This document shows, in pieces, positions 45,943 to 57,414 of a DNA stretch of 64,000 bases. The DNA is taken from the NCBI GenBank assembly GCA_018127085.1, contig CM030728.1:372001-436000 (forward strand), written 5' to 3'. How positions within the stretch are numbered: the stretch's first letter is position 1; the number at the start of each line of letters is the position of its first letter. Origin of the DNA: Pneumocystis sp. 'macacae'. Lineage: Eukaryota; Ascomycota; Pneumocystomycetes; Pneumocystales; Pneumocystaceae. The translations under genes and the position numbers were made by a program. Under the pieces are notes generated by a model. That model had not been told where the DNA came from and did not search any database. It saw nothing but the letters and a program-made list of their open reading frames with translations.

Positions 45943-46473
45943 TTATTGCTCATTTTCGATTATTTGTTGCATAACTAAATCCAAAAATAAACATTTTTTT
46001 TTAAAAATAAAATCTTTACCATCTGACCATTCCTTCTCTTGCTTCTTAACACCTGTTCCAAGTTCCTTCGAAACATCTACATCTTCTCCTCTTTGAATGC
46101 GATCAATAATATCACGCAAAAGAGATATTTTCGTATCTATTTGAGTTTCAAATTCATTAAACTCTTGTTTAATAGATAAAACATGAATAGCTTGAGAACC
46201 AAGAACAGTTAAAAGTACAACAAACATAATATTCGAATTACGAGGCTGCTTTATCAATTTTGACTCTTCTTTTTTTGTATGAGTCATCATATATCTATTC
46301 CATTCATCAAGTAAATGTATTCTATCATCCAAAACCCTGAAAAACAGAAAGGAGCTCTTACTGTAACGGTAGAAATTTAAATCTAATCTTAAAAACCTTC
46401 TCAAAAACCATGTATTCTGCATTTTCTTTAAAGACACAAGATTATCTTCACGATGACTATAATATAAAAACAT
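45943..46473 (-). CDS. Unrecognised single-membrane-span protein, probably mitochondrial
   Basis: A gene seems real but I do not recognise its family. Splicing 45975-46019 (GTAAAG donor) gives a C-terminus ending DVMQQIIENEQ. A second, weaker intron at 46361-46396 (GTTTTT donor) may sit near the N-terminus. Both are multiples of three, so they are easy to miss. Depending on the start (46473 or the ATG at 46422) the protein has about 130-150 residues. A basic N-terminus is followed by a polar segment, then one hydrophobic stretch (NIMFVVLLTVLGSQAIHVL), then a coiled-coil-like charged region (FETQIDTKISLLRDIIDRIQ). That layout fits a small inner-membrane assembly factor, by inference only. Confidence 0.55.
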   Translation of the reverse strand: MFLYYSHREDNLVSLKKMQNTWFLRRFLRLDLNFYRYSKSSFLFFRVLDDRIHLLDEWNRYMMTHTKKEESKLIKQPRNSNIMFVVLLTVLGSQAIHVLSIKQEFNEFETQIDTKISLLRDIIDRIQRGEDVDVSKELGTGVKKQEKEWSDGKDFIFKKKCLFLDLVMQQIIENEQ

Positions 46474-46626
46474 TAATTATTAAACAAAAAAATAATGGTA
46501 CTTGAGACAAATTTCAATATAAAAAAAGGTATTTTAATCAGTAATTCATAGAGAAACAAATATACTTTTGAAAAACACCCTCCAATTAGTTATACTAGCT
46601 CATCAGTAAGGACATCTCAATGGAAA

Positions 46627-47195
46627 ATGCGATCAACATCAGGAGTCTTTACACAACTGACATCAACACAAATCAATGGTAAAAGAGGAACATTGTTTTT
46701 CAGTATTTTCTTTTTAATAGTATTTTTAGAACTTAAAGAATCGTTTACTTTGCTAGACAAAGATGGTAATGGAATAATTGATAAAGAAGATCTTCAAGCA
46801 ATGCTTATATCATTGGGTAATACTTTTCTATCTACAGGTGTAATGTTTTTAAAGAATTCAAAGGACAAGATCCATCATCATCAGATCTGTCTTACATGCT
46901 AAGTCTTATGCCAAATCCTTTAAATTTTGCTGCATATCTTACATTTTTTTCAACACATCTTTCAGCAATATCCCCAAGAGAAGAAATAATAGACGCATTT
47001 CGAACCTTTGATGAAACTAATTCAGGAAAGGCAAATCTAAATGAATTAAAAGATGCGCTTATGACTATGGGATCAAGAATGCCAGAAGATCAAGTTAACA
47101 ATGCTCTTAAACAGTTTATAAATGGAAATCATGTTCTATACCGGGATCTGATAAATGCCTTAGCAGGAACAGAGGAACAAAAGAATATTGCTTAA
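46627..47195 (+). CDS. RLC1: Myosin regulatory light chain
   Basis: EF-hand light chain of type II myosin, acting at the contractile ring in cytokinesis. Three exons give 159 residues. Introns: 46679-46729 and 46817-46854. After SGVFTQLTSTQINELKESF the first EF-hand loop is DKDGNGIIDKED, with all ligand positions. Then SLMPNPLNFAAYLTFFSTHL, and later a second hand (TFDETNSGKANLNEL) that departs from the metal-binding pattern. That agrees with regulatory chains, where only the first loop binds. The start ATG is the first in frame. An upstream exon could add an N-terminal extension with the phosphorylated serine, which is not evident here. Confidence 0.85.
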
Positions 47196-47310
47196 CCAAA
47201 AATATTTACAATTTTTATTCATATACATAATAATATTTTACATTTTTATACACAATAAGTCCCATATATTTATCTCCTTATGTAAATTTTCATTTTAACA
47301 GCAATATAAT

Positions 47311-47898
47311 TTATTCAGTAATCAACTCACTCACTGCCCAATCTTCATAACTTCCATCTGGAAGATATCTCCGTACAAGTAAAGGAATTTTTTTCTGACT
47401 TAATTCTTTCATGGCAATCTGCAACGGATCGGTTTCTCCTTCAAGATCTACTAGCACAGGCGCATTCATACTACACAAAAATAAGAGTCAAACCATCTTT
47501 CTAAAATAAAAAACAACCTTATCTGAAGCGATCGAGTACCCAAAATTCTTGCCTTCTCATATTTTGTCATATATGGAGTTGTCATTCTGTTTTCAGGTGC
47601 AACAGCTCTTCCTTTCCCTCGATTTCTTGAAAATTGCAACCTTGAATCTCCAATTGTAATCATGTCCACATCCTGCACGCAAGAACCACCAACTGAACTA
47701 TTAACTCCTGTCCCTTCTTCATTTAACCCATTTATATTATCATCTTCTATAATTTCATCATCTGGAAGAGGCAAAAACTCATCTTCATCTAAAACTGGTT
47801 CATCGAAGTCATATCTAAAAAAAATAAACACAATATACTCTTAAACACAAAAAAGCCTTTAAATACCTGTTTCCATAATCTCCTCCATAATCAGACAT
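47311..47898 (-). CDS. RPB6: RPB6, common subunit of RNA polymerases I, II and III
   Basis: Small shared subunit needed for assembly of all three nuclear polymerases. Three exons give 162 residues. Introns: 47471-47517 and 47815-47866. An acidic N-terminus ([12 protein letters not shown]) leads to the globular end: [20 protein letters not shown], then [20 protein letters not shown], then [20 protein letters not shown] and EDWAV. The start gives [10 protein letters not shown]. It is divergent with TFIIIA, with about 163 bases between start codons. Confidence 0.93.
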
Positions 47899-48061
47899 CT
47901 TTTTCTTTTTTCTTGTATCTTGATTTTTTAACGTTACATCACCTTACAAGGACTCCGATTTTCAAATGTTCTATACAAAATGTGATTTAAAGAGACTAAA
48001 ATACTATTATAAAGACCATAGAAATAAATAAGATCAAAAGTGAAAATTAAGTAATATCTGA

Positions 48062-49333
48062 ATGTTTTTAGATATGGATCTTGTCATAGAAGATTTTAAT
48101 GACGAAAATAAAAATGAAAAACAAATAATTCAAGAGAATTTTTCTGACAAAAAAAAGCAAAAAATAGAGAAAAAGCTATACAAATGCACATATGAGGGAT
48201 GTGAAAAAGCGTATTCTAAACCTTGCCGTATTGAAGAGCATATACGGTCACATACAGGAGAGGTGAAATTGTAAAACATATATAATAGGAAGGAATTTTC
48301 TAAATAAAAAAGCGCCCATTCGTTTGCAATTACGAGAGATGTAAGAAAGCGTTTTTTAGAAAATCACATTTAAATGCACATATTCATTCACATATCAATG
48401 ACAGACCATATTTTTGTACTTATAAGGATTGCGTCGCACGATTCAATACAAATCAGCATTTAAGACGACACGAAGCAATCCACCTTAAAGATACACCATA
48501 CAAAGTAATTTCTAATTATTTGTTTATTTAGATAACACCAGGTTATTAGTGTACCAAATATCCGCCATGTACTGCTGAATTTCACAAAAACCAACAGCTT
48601 CGAATTCATGTTGCTCATACACATACTCATAAAAAGCCATTTCCATGCGAATACGGTCAGTGCAAAAAATCTTTTGATACTGGATCTAAACTCAATTCTC
48701 ATATATCTCGTATTCATATACCAATTCCAAGCTATTTTTGCGAAATAGAAAACTGCAACCAAAAGGAAAGATTTACAAAATGGTCATTATTACAAAAACA
48801 TTTGAAAAGCGATCACCCCGCAATATGTAAGATATGTGATAAAAAATTTACGACAGATACTCAACTAAAACTTCATTTGCAAGTTCATGAAAAAACTTTA
48901 GAAGAAAGGAGATTATACCATTGTCCAATAGAGAATTGTCAAAAAAGTTTTACAAGGGTAAGATTTTTATATTTTTTTATACATATTATTAAAGCTACAG
49001 TCCTTTGCTCTTCAAAAACATATAGAAATTATCCATGAACAAAAACGGGATTTTGTTTGTAATATTGATAATTGTAATATGGAATTTGGATATAAAAAAT
49101 TATTAATAACACATCAATCACGAGTTCATAATCAACCTGAAAAAAACTATATAGAAAAAAAACAACCAAGAAAAACAATTAAACCTAACACTATAAACCT
49201 TTTAACAGGATCCAATTATTTAGAGAATGGTAGAGATATTTCTTGTCTTGTTCAAGGATGCAAATGGCAATTTTCAAGAGAATACGACTTGAAAAGACAT
49301 ATAAAAAGTTACCATACAAATTTAATGATTTAG
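48062..49333 (+). CDS. TFC2: TFIIIA, ten-finger C2H2 protein
   Basis: RNA polymerase III factor that binds the 5S rRNA gene and 5S RNA. Four exons give 377 residues. Introns: 48263-48312, 48505-48549 and 48958-49000. Ten C2H2 fingers can be counted, for example YKCTYEGCEKAYSKPCRIEEH, FVCNYERCKKAFFRKSHLNAH, YFCTYKDCVARFNTNQHLRRH, and the last, ISCLVQGCKWQFSREYDLKRH, separated from the ninth by a basic linker of about 40 residues, as in fission yeast. The seventh finger has the short CKIC spacing typical of TFIIIA. The usual start is the first ATG, though MDLVIEDF four codons later is equally possible. The TFIIIC subunit TFC4 lies 26 kb away. Confidence 0.88.
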
Positions 49334-50359
49334 AATAATTAAAAAATACTTTCTATAATTTTTTATGTCTATGAAGAATTTTAGGAATATTTTTGAAAAA
49401 TCTATAATAAAAATTTCACTAATTTATTGTTAAATATGTTTATACAATAGATAATTTTTATTTTATAAAAATACTAATGTCTTTGATTATTTTATATAAA
49501 TACTCTATATAATAATTATTTATTTCTAAGTTTAAAAGTTACATTTTCACTTATTAGAAAAATTAATCAAATGTAATTTTTAACAAAAAAATTTTGATAT
49601 ATTTTAATTATTTAATCACTTTATATAATAACAGTAAAATATATCTGCAAACAAGTTTTTAAAATCATATTTTTAATTTTGTTAAAAAATAAAATAAAAT
49701 AAAATATATTTAATATTAAGTTAAAATTTATATTTTAAAACATTTTTAGTCAAAAAATAAATATTAAATTTTATAAATTTTCCTAAAAGATTTATCAAAA
49801 TGAAAACAATAAAAATAAACACAAAATCAATTAACAATTTCCATAATAAACATAATACACAACAGTATAATTATCATAATAATAACCACTCTCATTATAT
49901 ATTTTTGTTTCATAACAATCATGTAATAAAATAGTTACAATAAATTTTATATTTTTCACAATTTATCAAGTCATACTATATATAATATTTAATGTTATTA
50001 AATAAAATTATTATAATCATAGCACCAATCAATTAATAAAACAAAATAAACTTTATTTAATATAAATACATTATATCAAAACACAATTGATATGTCAATT
50101 TTATTGAAAATCAATTATAATTGTTTAAAAAATCATATAAATATTTTAATAACTATCAATTTCAAATGTCTAGTATCATTTTTAACTGAAAGATTAAATA
50201 TAAAGAATTATAAAACTAATACAATCAGATATTGTCAATTATTCATAATTCATTCTGTAAAGATACAAAAAATTATAGAAACAAATTTATTAAAAAAATA
50301 TAAACAATATTATGTAGTAACATAAAAGTTATTTGTAAATTAATTAAATACTTTTTAGA
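49334..50359. other. AT-rich gene-free stretch between TFIIIA and a small unknown gene
   Basis: About 1 kb, extremely AT-rich. A 77-codon frame at 50092-50325 has low-complexity composition and no family likeness, so I do not call it. No other signal. Confidence 0.55.
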
Positions 50360-50815
50360 TTAAGCAGATGATAACTTTTTAAAACACATATCCCTTAAAT
50401 ATTCCATTTCTTTTTTCTCTGCTCCGCAAAGATTACAATCTGTTGGAAAATTAGGATTTTTAGGTTTCAAAAGATCATTAACATAATTAAGCGATAATTG
50501 ATAATTTCTTAAATAATATTGTTCTTCAGCAGCAGATTTCAATTCAATCAAAGAAAACTTATCTGCTGGTCGAGGAATAGGAATAGAAATTTTTGAAAGA
50601 ATCTAATAATATTACATTTGATTCAGTACTATTTTATCATAAAAATATCTTACATCCCTATCTTCGATTTTTGGTCTCCATGCATTTTTTTGTTCCATAA
50701 ATTCTGCTTCTGTCATTTTTATTTTCTTTTTTTCATCATTATTAAACCATTCAAAATCATAATTATTATAATATTTTTTATTCAAAAATCTTAGAAACTC
50801 CTTGTTCTCGTCCAT
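50360..50815 (-). CDS. Unrecognised small protein with TPR-like helix pair and CxxC
   Basis: Two exons give 134 residues. Intron 50603-50653. I do not recognise the family. The first half is charged and aromatic (FLNKKYYNNYDFEWF), with MTEAEFMEQKNAWRP before the splice. After the junction come SIPIPRPADKFSLIELK, a helix pair of TPR appearance (AAEEQYYLRNYQLSLNYV), then DCNLCGAEKKEMEYLRDMCF, holding a CxxC pair plus another Cys. The CxxC suggests a metal or redox site but one pair alone proves nothing. Gene reality is supported by the join and the normal intron ends. Confidence 0.6.
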
Positions 50816-51225
50816 TTTTATTTATTAAGAATCACTATTAATGAAAACAAGTCCTTTATATATGTACATTAATTTTATAAGTCAGATATTATATGAATTA
50901 TAATATCTTTTTCTAAATTTAAACATTAAATATACCTCATTTAATTTATAATAAATTTTTACAAAAAAAAGTTAAGACAAAGTAATATTTTAAAAAACAT
51001 AAATTTTAGTTTATATTCAATAATTCAGGTTTGTAAAATTATTATAAATCATATACAATAAAAGTTTCATTCAATATAATTTTAATATTAAAAACACCTA
51101 AATCTTCGAAAAGATTACACAAATTAACTGTAAAGGCAAAATATTTATTATTTCTTAATATTATGCATAAGATAATAAATATAAGTATACGAAATATAAT
51201 CTAATGATTTGATATAAATACTTAA
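50816..51225. other. AT-rich spacer
   Basis: About 410 bases between the small unknown gene start and the PPM1 stop. No feature seen beyond A/T runs. Confidence 0.5.
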
Positions 51226-52489
51226 CTATAATCTGGCCCATTCATTAAAATATCCATTTTCATGCTCATCTATCCATCCCCATGCGACACAATAATGGCT
51301 TGCTAATAAATTCCACTCTTCTATTTCATCCAAAAACTCTACTTTTGAAATTCTTAATAGATTACTATATATAGTAAATATATTTAAAAAACTACCTTAT
51401 TTTATCATCATGGTCAGACCATTCATCAAAAATTTGTTTTATACTAACAGCCTTTTGATAAGTAGTAAAACCAAGATCAAAAAGTCTAGTACATTGTTTT
51501 TCTATAGTTGAATACGTATCCAAAGTCTTAAAACTGATTCCCCTAGACTATGATCTTAGTATCTAATAAAAATAAAAACAAAAATTTACAGCAAGATTTT
51601 TAACCATCATTTTGCCAAATGAATCATAATTTTTGATAGGCTCATAAATAATAATTCCAGATCCCTTAAAAGAAAATGCATTTACACACCATTGTATTAA
51701 CTGATCCGCTTCTTGAGGTTCAAGATACACAAGACAACATTCAGATAATACAAGTGTTGGAAGACCATTATCAATTTTTGGAAGTGACAATATTGATGTT
51801 AAAGTTCTCAAATCAATTGGATGGAGACAATAACTCGGAGATAATATAGATCCATTAAAAAGATCTTAGGAAATTAATAATCTTTTTATTTCAATTTTTC
51901 TACCTATTTTTAAATCATCAAAATTGTTGCAAGAAGAATGTATAAGATCATAAAGTTCTGGTGTTTTAGATATAATAGATGCTTTACGTCTAGTAATTAC
52001 AGGAAAATCTAATTCATGAAAAATAAAATTAACAGTTTTACCCAGGTCAGACTATCCTTTTCAATCCAAATTTTCAAATAATATAAAAATTACCATAATA
52101 TTAAAATATCGTGTATCAGAACCAGCACCAAAAGATATAATTTGTTTTTTTTGCAATGGATCTATAGATTGCAAAAAAGAATATATAAGTTTATCAATTA
52201 TAACTGTTCTTATATATGTTCCTAAATAAACTAAAAAATGTCACTATTAATAATTTTCTGTACCTCTATTAATAATTGGAGGTCTTTTTACTTTCGCCCT
52301 GTCTTTTATCATATATTTGACAAAAGGATCATTAAGGTATCCTGCTTGTACAGCAGACCTGGAACACTATTAGATCTTTATAATACACGTATTTTTCAAA
52401 ATATCCAAGCAGATATACCATTTACTGCTCAATGCATCTTCATTTGTACTCTGTATCCTTAGATCAGCATCAAAATCTAAAAACTCCAT
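51226..52489 (-). CDS. PPM1: PPM1, leucine carboxyl methyltransferase of PP2A
   Basis: SAM-dependent enzyme that methylates the C-terminal leucine of the PP2A catalytic subunit, controlling its assembly. Seven exons give 335 residues. Introns: 51365-51395 (only 31 nt), 51548-51589, 51865-51903, 52052-52093, 52222-52263 and 52359-52418. Motifs include SAVQAGYLNDPFVKYM, then RPPIINRGTYIRT, the SAM-binding ISFGAGSDTRYFNI, HELDFPVITRRK, LVLSECCLVYLEP, and an end SHYCVAWGW. The RGTYIRT block appears only after splicing of 52222-52263. Confidence 0.92.
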
Positions 52490-52801
52490 AACGTTTCAAT
52501 AATCTACAATTATAACGGAAGAAACATGATCAAATACGTAAAATATTCCCCCAAAACATACAAAACTCAAAATCTAGAGAAAACAATAAAACTATATTTT
52601 GTTCTAAAAAAATAAAAAAAAATAATATAAAAAATCATGAAAATGTGAAGCCTACTAAATATATTTTTTAATCTACAAAGGCCCACCAAAATTTATTTAT
52701 AAACTAAAAGCTAATCTTTAAGCATCAAATCATGCATATATACTTTCTTGAATACTCTAAATAGCAGAGATCTAAAAGAACTCCCATCTCTTCAATAGAA
52801 A
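52490..52801. other. Spacer between PPM1 start and HSP90 stop
   Basis: About 310 bases holding the HSP90 3' end and the PPM1 promoter. AT-rich with no clear motif. Confidence 0.5.
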
Positions 52802-54991
52802 TCAATCAATTTCTTCCAAATTAGTAGTAGGTGCAGGACATTCCTCAAGAGTAGGCATTTCTACATCGTTACTCTCACATGAACTACTAATAGACAACCC
52901 AAGAGAAATCATTCGAGTAATACGATCAGCAAAACTCGAAGGGTCATCAAGAGAAAAACCAGAAGTAAGAAGAGACGTCTCATATAACAAAATCACAAGA
53001 TCCTTAACTGTCTTATCACTTTTATCAGCAGCGACCCTATCCTTCAATTCCTTAATAATAGAATGTTTAGAGTTAAGTTCCAATGTTTTCTTAGATGACA
53101 TATAAGAAGACATAGTCGTATCTCGAAGAGCTTGACTTTTCATGATTCGTTCCATATTTGCACTCCAGCCAAACTGCGCTGTAACCATAACACAAGGACT
53201 GTTGATAATACGACAAGAAAGCGTAACCTTCTCAACCTTATCTCCTAAGATATCCTTAACATGCTTCAAAAGATCATCGTATTCTTTAGCTTCTTCTTCA
53301 CGAGCCTTCTTTTCCTCATCTGTTTCCTCAAGTTCTAAACCCTCTTTAGTAATATTAACAAGTTTTTTCCCATCAAACTCCTTAAGTTGAGTTACAGCAT
53401 ACTCATCAATAGGCTCAACCATAAATATCACTTCATAAGACTTCTTCTTAAAAATCTCCAAAAATGGAGATGCAGATACAGAAACCATAGATTCGCCAGT
53501 GATATAATAGATATTCTTTTGATGCTCAGGCATTCTTGTAATATAATCAGCCAATGATGTAGGCTCATCACCTGATTTAGTGGAAGGAAATCTAAGAAAA
53601 CAAGCCAATCTAGAACGATTCTGCGAATCCTCATGAATACCTAATTTAAGATTCTTCCCAAACGCTTCATAAAATTTATTAAAATTTTCTTTATCATCAC
53701 ATATTTCCTGAATAAGATCTAATACACGCTTAACGATATTCTTACGAATAACTTTAAGAATCTTATTCTGCTGAAGCATCTCACGAGACAAATTGAGAGG
53801 AAGATCTTCAGAATCGACAACACCCTTAATAAAAGAAAGCCATTCCGGAATTAATTCTTCACAGTCATCAGTAATAAAAACACGGCGAACATACAATTTA
53901 ATATTATTTTTCTTCTTTTTAGATTCAAAAAGATCAAAAGGAGCCCGTCTAGGAACAAAAAGAATAGCACGGAATTCAAGTTGACCTTCAACTGAAAAAT
54001 GCTTAACAGCAAGATGGTCTTCCCAGTCATTTGATAACGATTTATAAAAAGATGCATATTCCTCCTGTGTGATATCAGAAGGATTACGAGTCCATAAAGG
54101 CTTAGTCTTATTAAGTTCTTCATATTCTTCAACCAAATCCTTAACTTTAGTTGTTTTCTTCTCTTCATCTACTTCTTCAATCTTAGTAACTTTAGCATCA
54201 GAGCCTGCCTCGTCATCGGCATCAACCAGCTCAGTATCTTCAGGAACTTCCTTTTCAACTTCCTTCATATGAAAAAGAGTAATAGGATAACCAATAAACT
54301 CAGAATGTTTTTTAACAATATCCTTAATTTTCTTTTCCTCAAGATATTCTAACTGATCTTCCTTCATAAAAAGACGAATCTCCGTACCACGACCAAGAGG
54401 CGGGTTCTCAGTATCCAGCCTTATAGTAAAACTCCCACCAGCAGAAGACTCCCAAATATACTGTTCATCATCATTATGCTTTGTAATGACCTGAACTTTA
54501 TCGGCAACAAGATACGCAGAATAGAATCCAACACCAAATTGACCAATCATAGAAATATCAGCACCACCTATTACCGCCTCCATAAACGCCTTTGTTCCTG
54601 ATTTAGCAATAGTCCCAAGATTATTAACAAGATCAGCTTTCGTCATCCCAATCCCTGAGTCCCGAATACTCATTGTCTTTGCCTTTTTATCTGGAACCAA
54701 GCGAATAAAAAGCTCCTTCTCAGCATTAAGAAGATCAGGACATGAAAAAGACTGATATTTAATCTTATCCAAAGCATCAGATGCATTTGAAATCAATTCA
54801 CGCAAAAAGATCTCCTTATTTGAATATACAGTGTTGATGATCTAAGATCCATTAATATATCAACGTCCCTAAATCTATCCAAAAAAGCATATAAATATAT
54901 AGCATTTGGACAGATTCTTTTATTTTAAACATACCAAGCTCATCAACTGAGAGATCTCTGCCTGAAACTGAAACTCCTCTGCTTGTGCCAT
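52802..54991 (-). CDS. HSP90: HSP90 cytosolic chaperone
   Basis: ATP-dependent chaperone of kinases and receptors. Two exons give 698 residues. The only intron, 54842-54934 (93 nt), follows [19 protein letters not shown]. The ATP-binding domain shows [20 protein letters not shown], then [20 protein letters not shown], then [14 protein letters not shown], with a charged linker of about 40 residues after that ([20 protein letters not shown]). The middle domain has [20 protein letters not shown] and [13 protein letters not shown]. The C-terminal end is LEEID, where most cytosolic HSP90s end MEEVD. Codon use is AT-biased but less so than neighbours. A GGGTTAGG site lies about 100 bp upstream. Confidence 0.97.
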
Positions 54992-55091
54992 TATTTGCTC
55001 TTTTATTTTTCCTTATGCTTTACGTCCTCCGTCTTGATTTTTTCTTTCCTTAACCACCCTTTTATAACATTTACTAAAAACCCGCAAAACT

Positions 55092-55099
55092 GGGTTAGG
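55092..55099. promoter_or_regulatory. Telobox-like GGGTTAGG upstream of HSP90
   Basis: Sits about 100 bp before the HSP90 start codon, the same spacing as the SEC23 and G3BP-like sites. Function is inferred. Confidence 0.4.
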
Positions 55100-55612
55100 A
55101 GAGAAATTGCTCGAAGGATCCAGCAATCACGAAGTTAAAAATAGAAGAAGGAATAAAAAAAATAATTATACAGAATAAAGAGAAATAGCAAAAAGATAAA
55201 TTTAACAATAGTTTAATAAAATATTAGCTAAAAAAGAGAATAAGAATACATTTATGTATTTTTAAAAAAACATGAAGTGTAGATAAATTTTATTAGTCTT
55301 ATATAGTTATTTTAAATATTATATAATTAATATAAAGTAAAAAAATAGACAGAATGAATAATTTTAAATATGTTAAAATAGAAACAAAACGTATTCTTTT
55401 TTATATTTATTAATAAAAATGAATAATCACACAAAATCTACGAGTACGTATATTTGAAAGAAAAATCTAGAAAGTATTTGTACTACAATACGGAAACAAA
55501 AATTATTTTAAATATGCATCATGTCACTTAAATATTTTAATCCCCATAAACACTCCCTATGTATAAAAAAGAGATAGAATAGAAAACTAGAAAAATTTTT
55601 TAAATATATTAT

Positions 55613-55633
55613 AATATATATATATATATATAT
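55613..55633. repeat. Short TA dinucleotide repeat
   Basis: A run of about ten TA units in an AT-rich spacer. Probably a simple microsatellite. Confidence 0.65.
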
Positions 55634-55889
55634 GAATAACATTGTTGTGCACTAAGCCATACTATCATCATTTACAGATACCCTAGAATCATAAATCATC
55701 AAGAAAACTAGCATGAATTTTAAATGACTAAAAATAAAAATATTAATGCAAACAAATGAATCTTAATAATAAATATATATACTAATATATATAAAAATAG
55801 CAAATATATCACGTCATCTTATATCTTAATTATACCTCGTATAAATTAAAATGAAACCAAAAGTTACAATAACTTATACATAAAACTAA

Positions 55890-57414
55890 TCATTTCTTAT
55901 CATGAACCCTATTTTTATTTGCATATCCACGCTTATCGATGCCAGTTCTTTTCTCATCTGAATATTTTGTATATTCTCGTCCACTAATACGACGTTCGCC
56001 ATTAACATTCCTATTTTTATCACGATTATTTCTTCTTTCTTCAACCAAAAGTGTATCTTGCTGAATTTTTACAAAACCTGCAGCAATTGCAGAAATAGCA
56101 GCAGAAGATGTCTCAAAATAAATAAGAGCACAGCTCTATTAATAACATTAAAAAATATAATCAGCATAAATCTTACCTTTTCTTTCTTAATGTCAACATG
56201 ATGAATAGGTCCGAACTTAGAAAAAGCATGCTTCAAATCAGCCTCAGAAATCCTATCTTTAATATTCTTTACAAAAACTTGATCATAAAAATTAAATGAA
56301 AATAGTAATAAACAAAATTTACCTGAAGCAGAACTCGCAAGAGTACACTCAGAAACCAAAGGCGTCTGTACATGGATAGCTGCTGGTTTAGTTACAGAAA
56401 GAACTGTCTTGTTTGATTGAACAGAAGCTCCGTCAAAAAGATTAGCCCATGTTTTGGGCGCTGATGATACTGATGACTGAAACATATTGGAATAAGAACG
56501 TGAATTACCAAAGTCAGTATCCTGCACAGGATCGGATATATGTTCAGTTGAAGATATCTTTTCAAGTGAAGAAATTAAAGACGATTTTTCATAGTCAACC
56601 TCATGGTGAGTATTAACTACAGAAGTAGTAGGAATAGAAGTAGAGTTCAAAGGTGATTCAATAGTTTCACTAATCCGAGAAGACTGAATGTTATTATTAT
56701 CACATGAAAGCATAGACGTAGTAGTCGTAATATATTTTTGTTCTGATGCAAATTGCGTATTATCATTGATTTCAACACAAGACGACACCCCATTATTCCC
56801 AAAATCAATAGAGTGAGAATGACATTCGCCATTACATAATTCACCGTCTTCCACATCTTCTTTAAGATATCGAAAAATGTCATTAAGAACAAAATACCCA
56901 TTAGGTTGCTCAGCTAAAAAAAATGTTTGAGCAAACCGACGACTAGGTCCATCACAATTACTCATTTCTCCTAAAACCTGAATCACAATCCCACCATTAA
57001 TAGATGCTTGAGAATCAACATTAGAAACAAGAACTTTACAATCAGAAAATCCAAGTTCAATAATCTTTTTATGAATTTCCTAGAAAAATATACGTCAATC
57101 ATAACTAATATATAATAAAAAATACAAGAACATAGTCCAAACAATAAATCCCAATTATTAGAATATATTCCATTTTAAGAATTTTAAAACGTTAAAATAT
57201 ATACCTGCTGTCCAGAACATAATTTAACATTTTCACCTTCATTACCGTGAATAAGTGTACTTTTCTTAGTATAAAAACACTATAAATAATAAAGAACTAA
57301 TTTATAATTTCTTATAAGATAAATTACATGTAATCTCCCAGGCTCTTTATTCAAAAAAGTATAATATTCCTGAACAAAAAACCACCCAACTTCATCTAAA
57401 GACAATCTCTCCAT
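55890..57414 (-). CDS. G3BP-like protein with NTF2-like and RRM domains
   Basis: RNA-binding scaffold of the G3BP/Nxt3/Bre5 type, linked to stress granules and to a ubiquitin-protease partner. Five exons give 421 residues. Introns: 56136-56176, 56278-56322, 57080-57204 (125 nt) and 57280-57327. The NTF2-like fold begins VGWFFVQEYYTFLNKEPGRL, then CFYTKKSTLIHGNEGENV, and ends FAQTFFLAEQPNGYFVLNDI. A long Ser/Thr-rich linker with acidic patches follows. The RRM reads VFVKNIKDRISEADLKHAFS (RNP2) and CALIYFETSSAAISAIAA (RNP1-like, with only part of the aromatic pattern). The C-terminus is Arg-rich (VEERRNNRDKNRN). The RNP1 part is weaker than typical, so RNA binding is plausible but not certain. 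Confidence 0.85.

Larger units (their letters stand above)
54992..55889. other. HSP90 upstream region and gap to the G3BP-like gene
   Basis: About 900 bases. The part near 55020-55130 is less AT-rich and holds a telobox-like GGGTTAGG at 55092-55099 and a small hairpin (ATTGCT and AGCAAT around a 10-base loop) nearby. A TA dinucleotide run of about 20 bases lies near 55613-55633. No clear heat-shock element was found by eye. Confidence 0.5.

Noticed and set aside
50092..50325. 77-codon plus-strand frame in an AT-rich gap
   Set aside because: Low-complexity Ile/Asn/Lys/Tyr composition and no motif; expected by chance in such DNA.
49334..50359. CRISPR array, transposon or tRNA genes in the AT-rich gaps
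   Set aside because: No regular repeat-spacer pattern, terminal repeats, transposase motifs or internal tRNA promoter boxes were seen here or in the other gaps.
52238..52462. 74-codon plus-strand frame over PPM1
   Set aside because: Antisense to PPM1 exons that carry clear methyltransferase motifs.
53142..54272. Several frames antisense or out of frame within HSP90
   Set aside because: All are shadows of the HSP90 coding frame.
55080..55135. Possible tRNA-like or heat-shock-element signal upstream of HSP90
   Set aside because: The short ATTGCT/AGCAAT hairpin lacks tRNA A and B boxes, and no repeated GAA/TTC units in HSE spacing were found.
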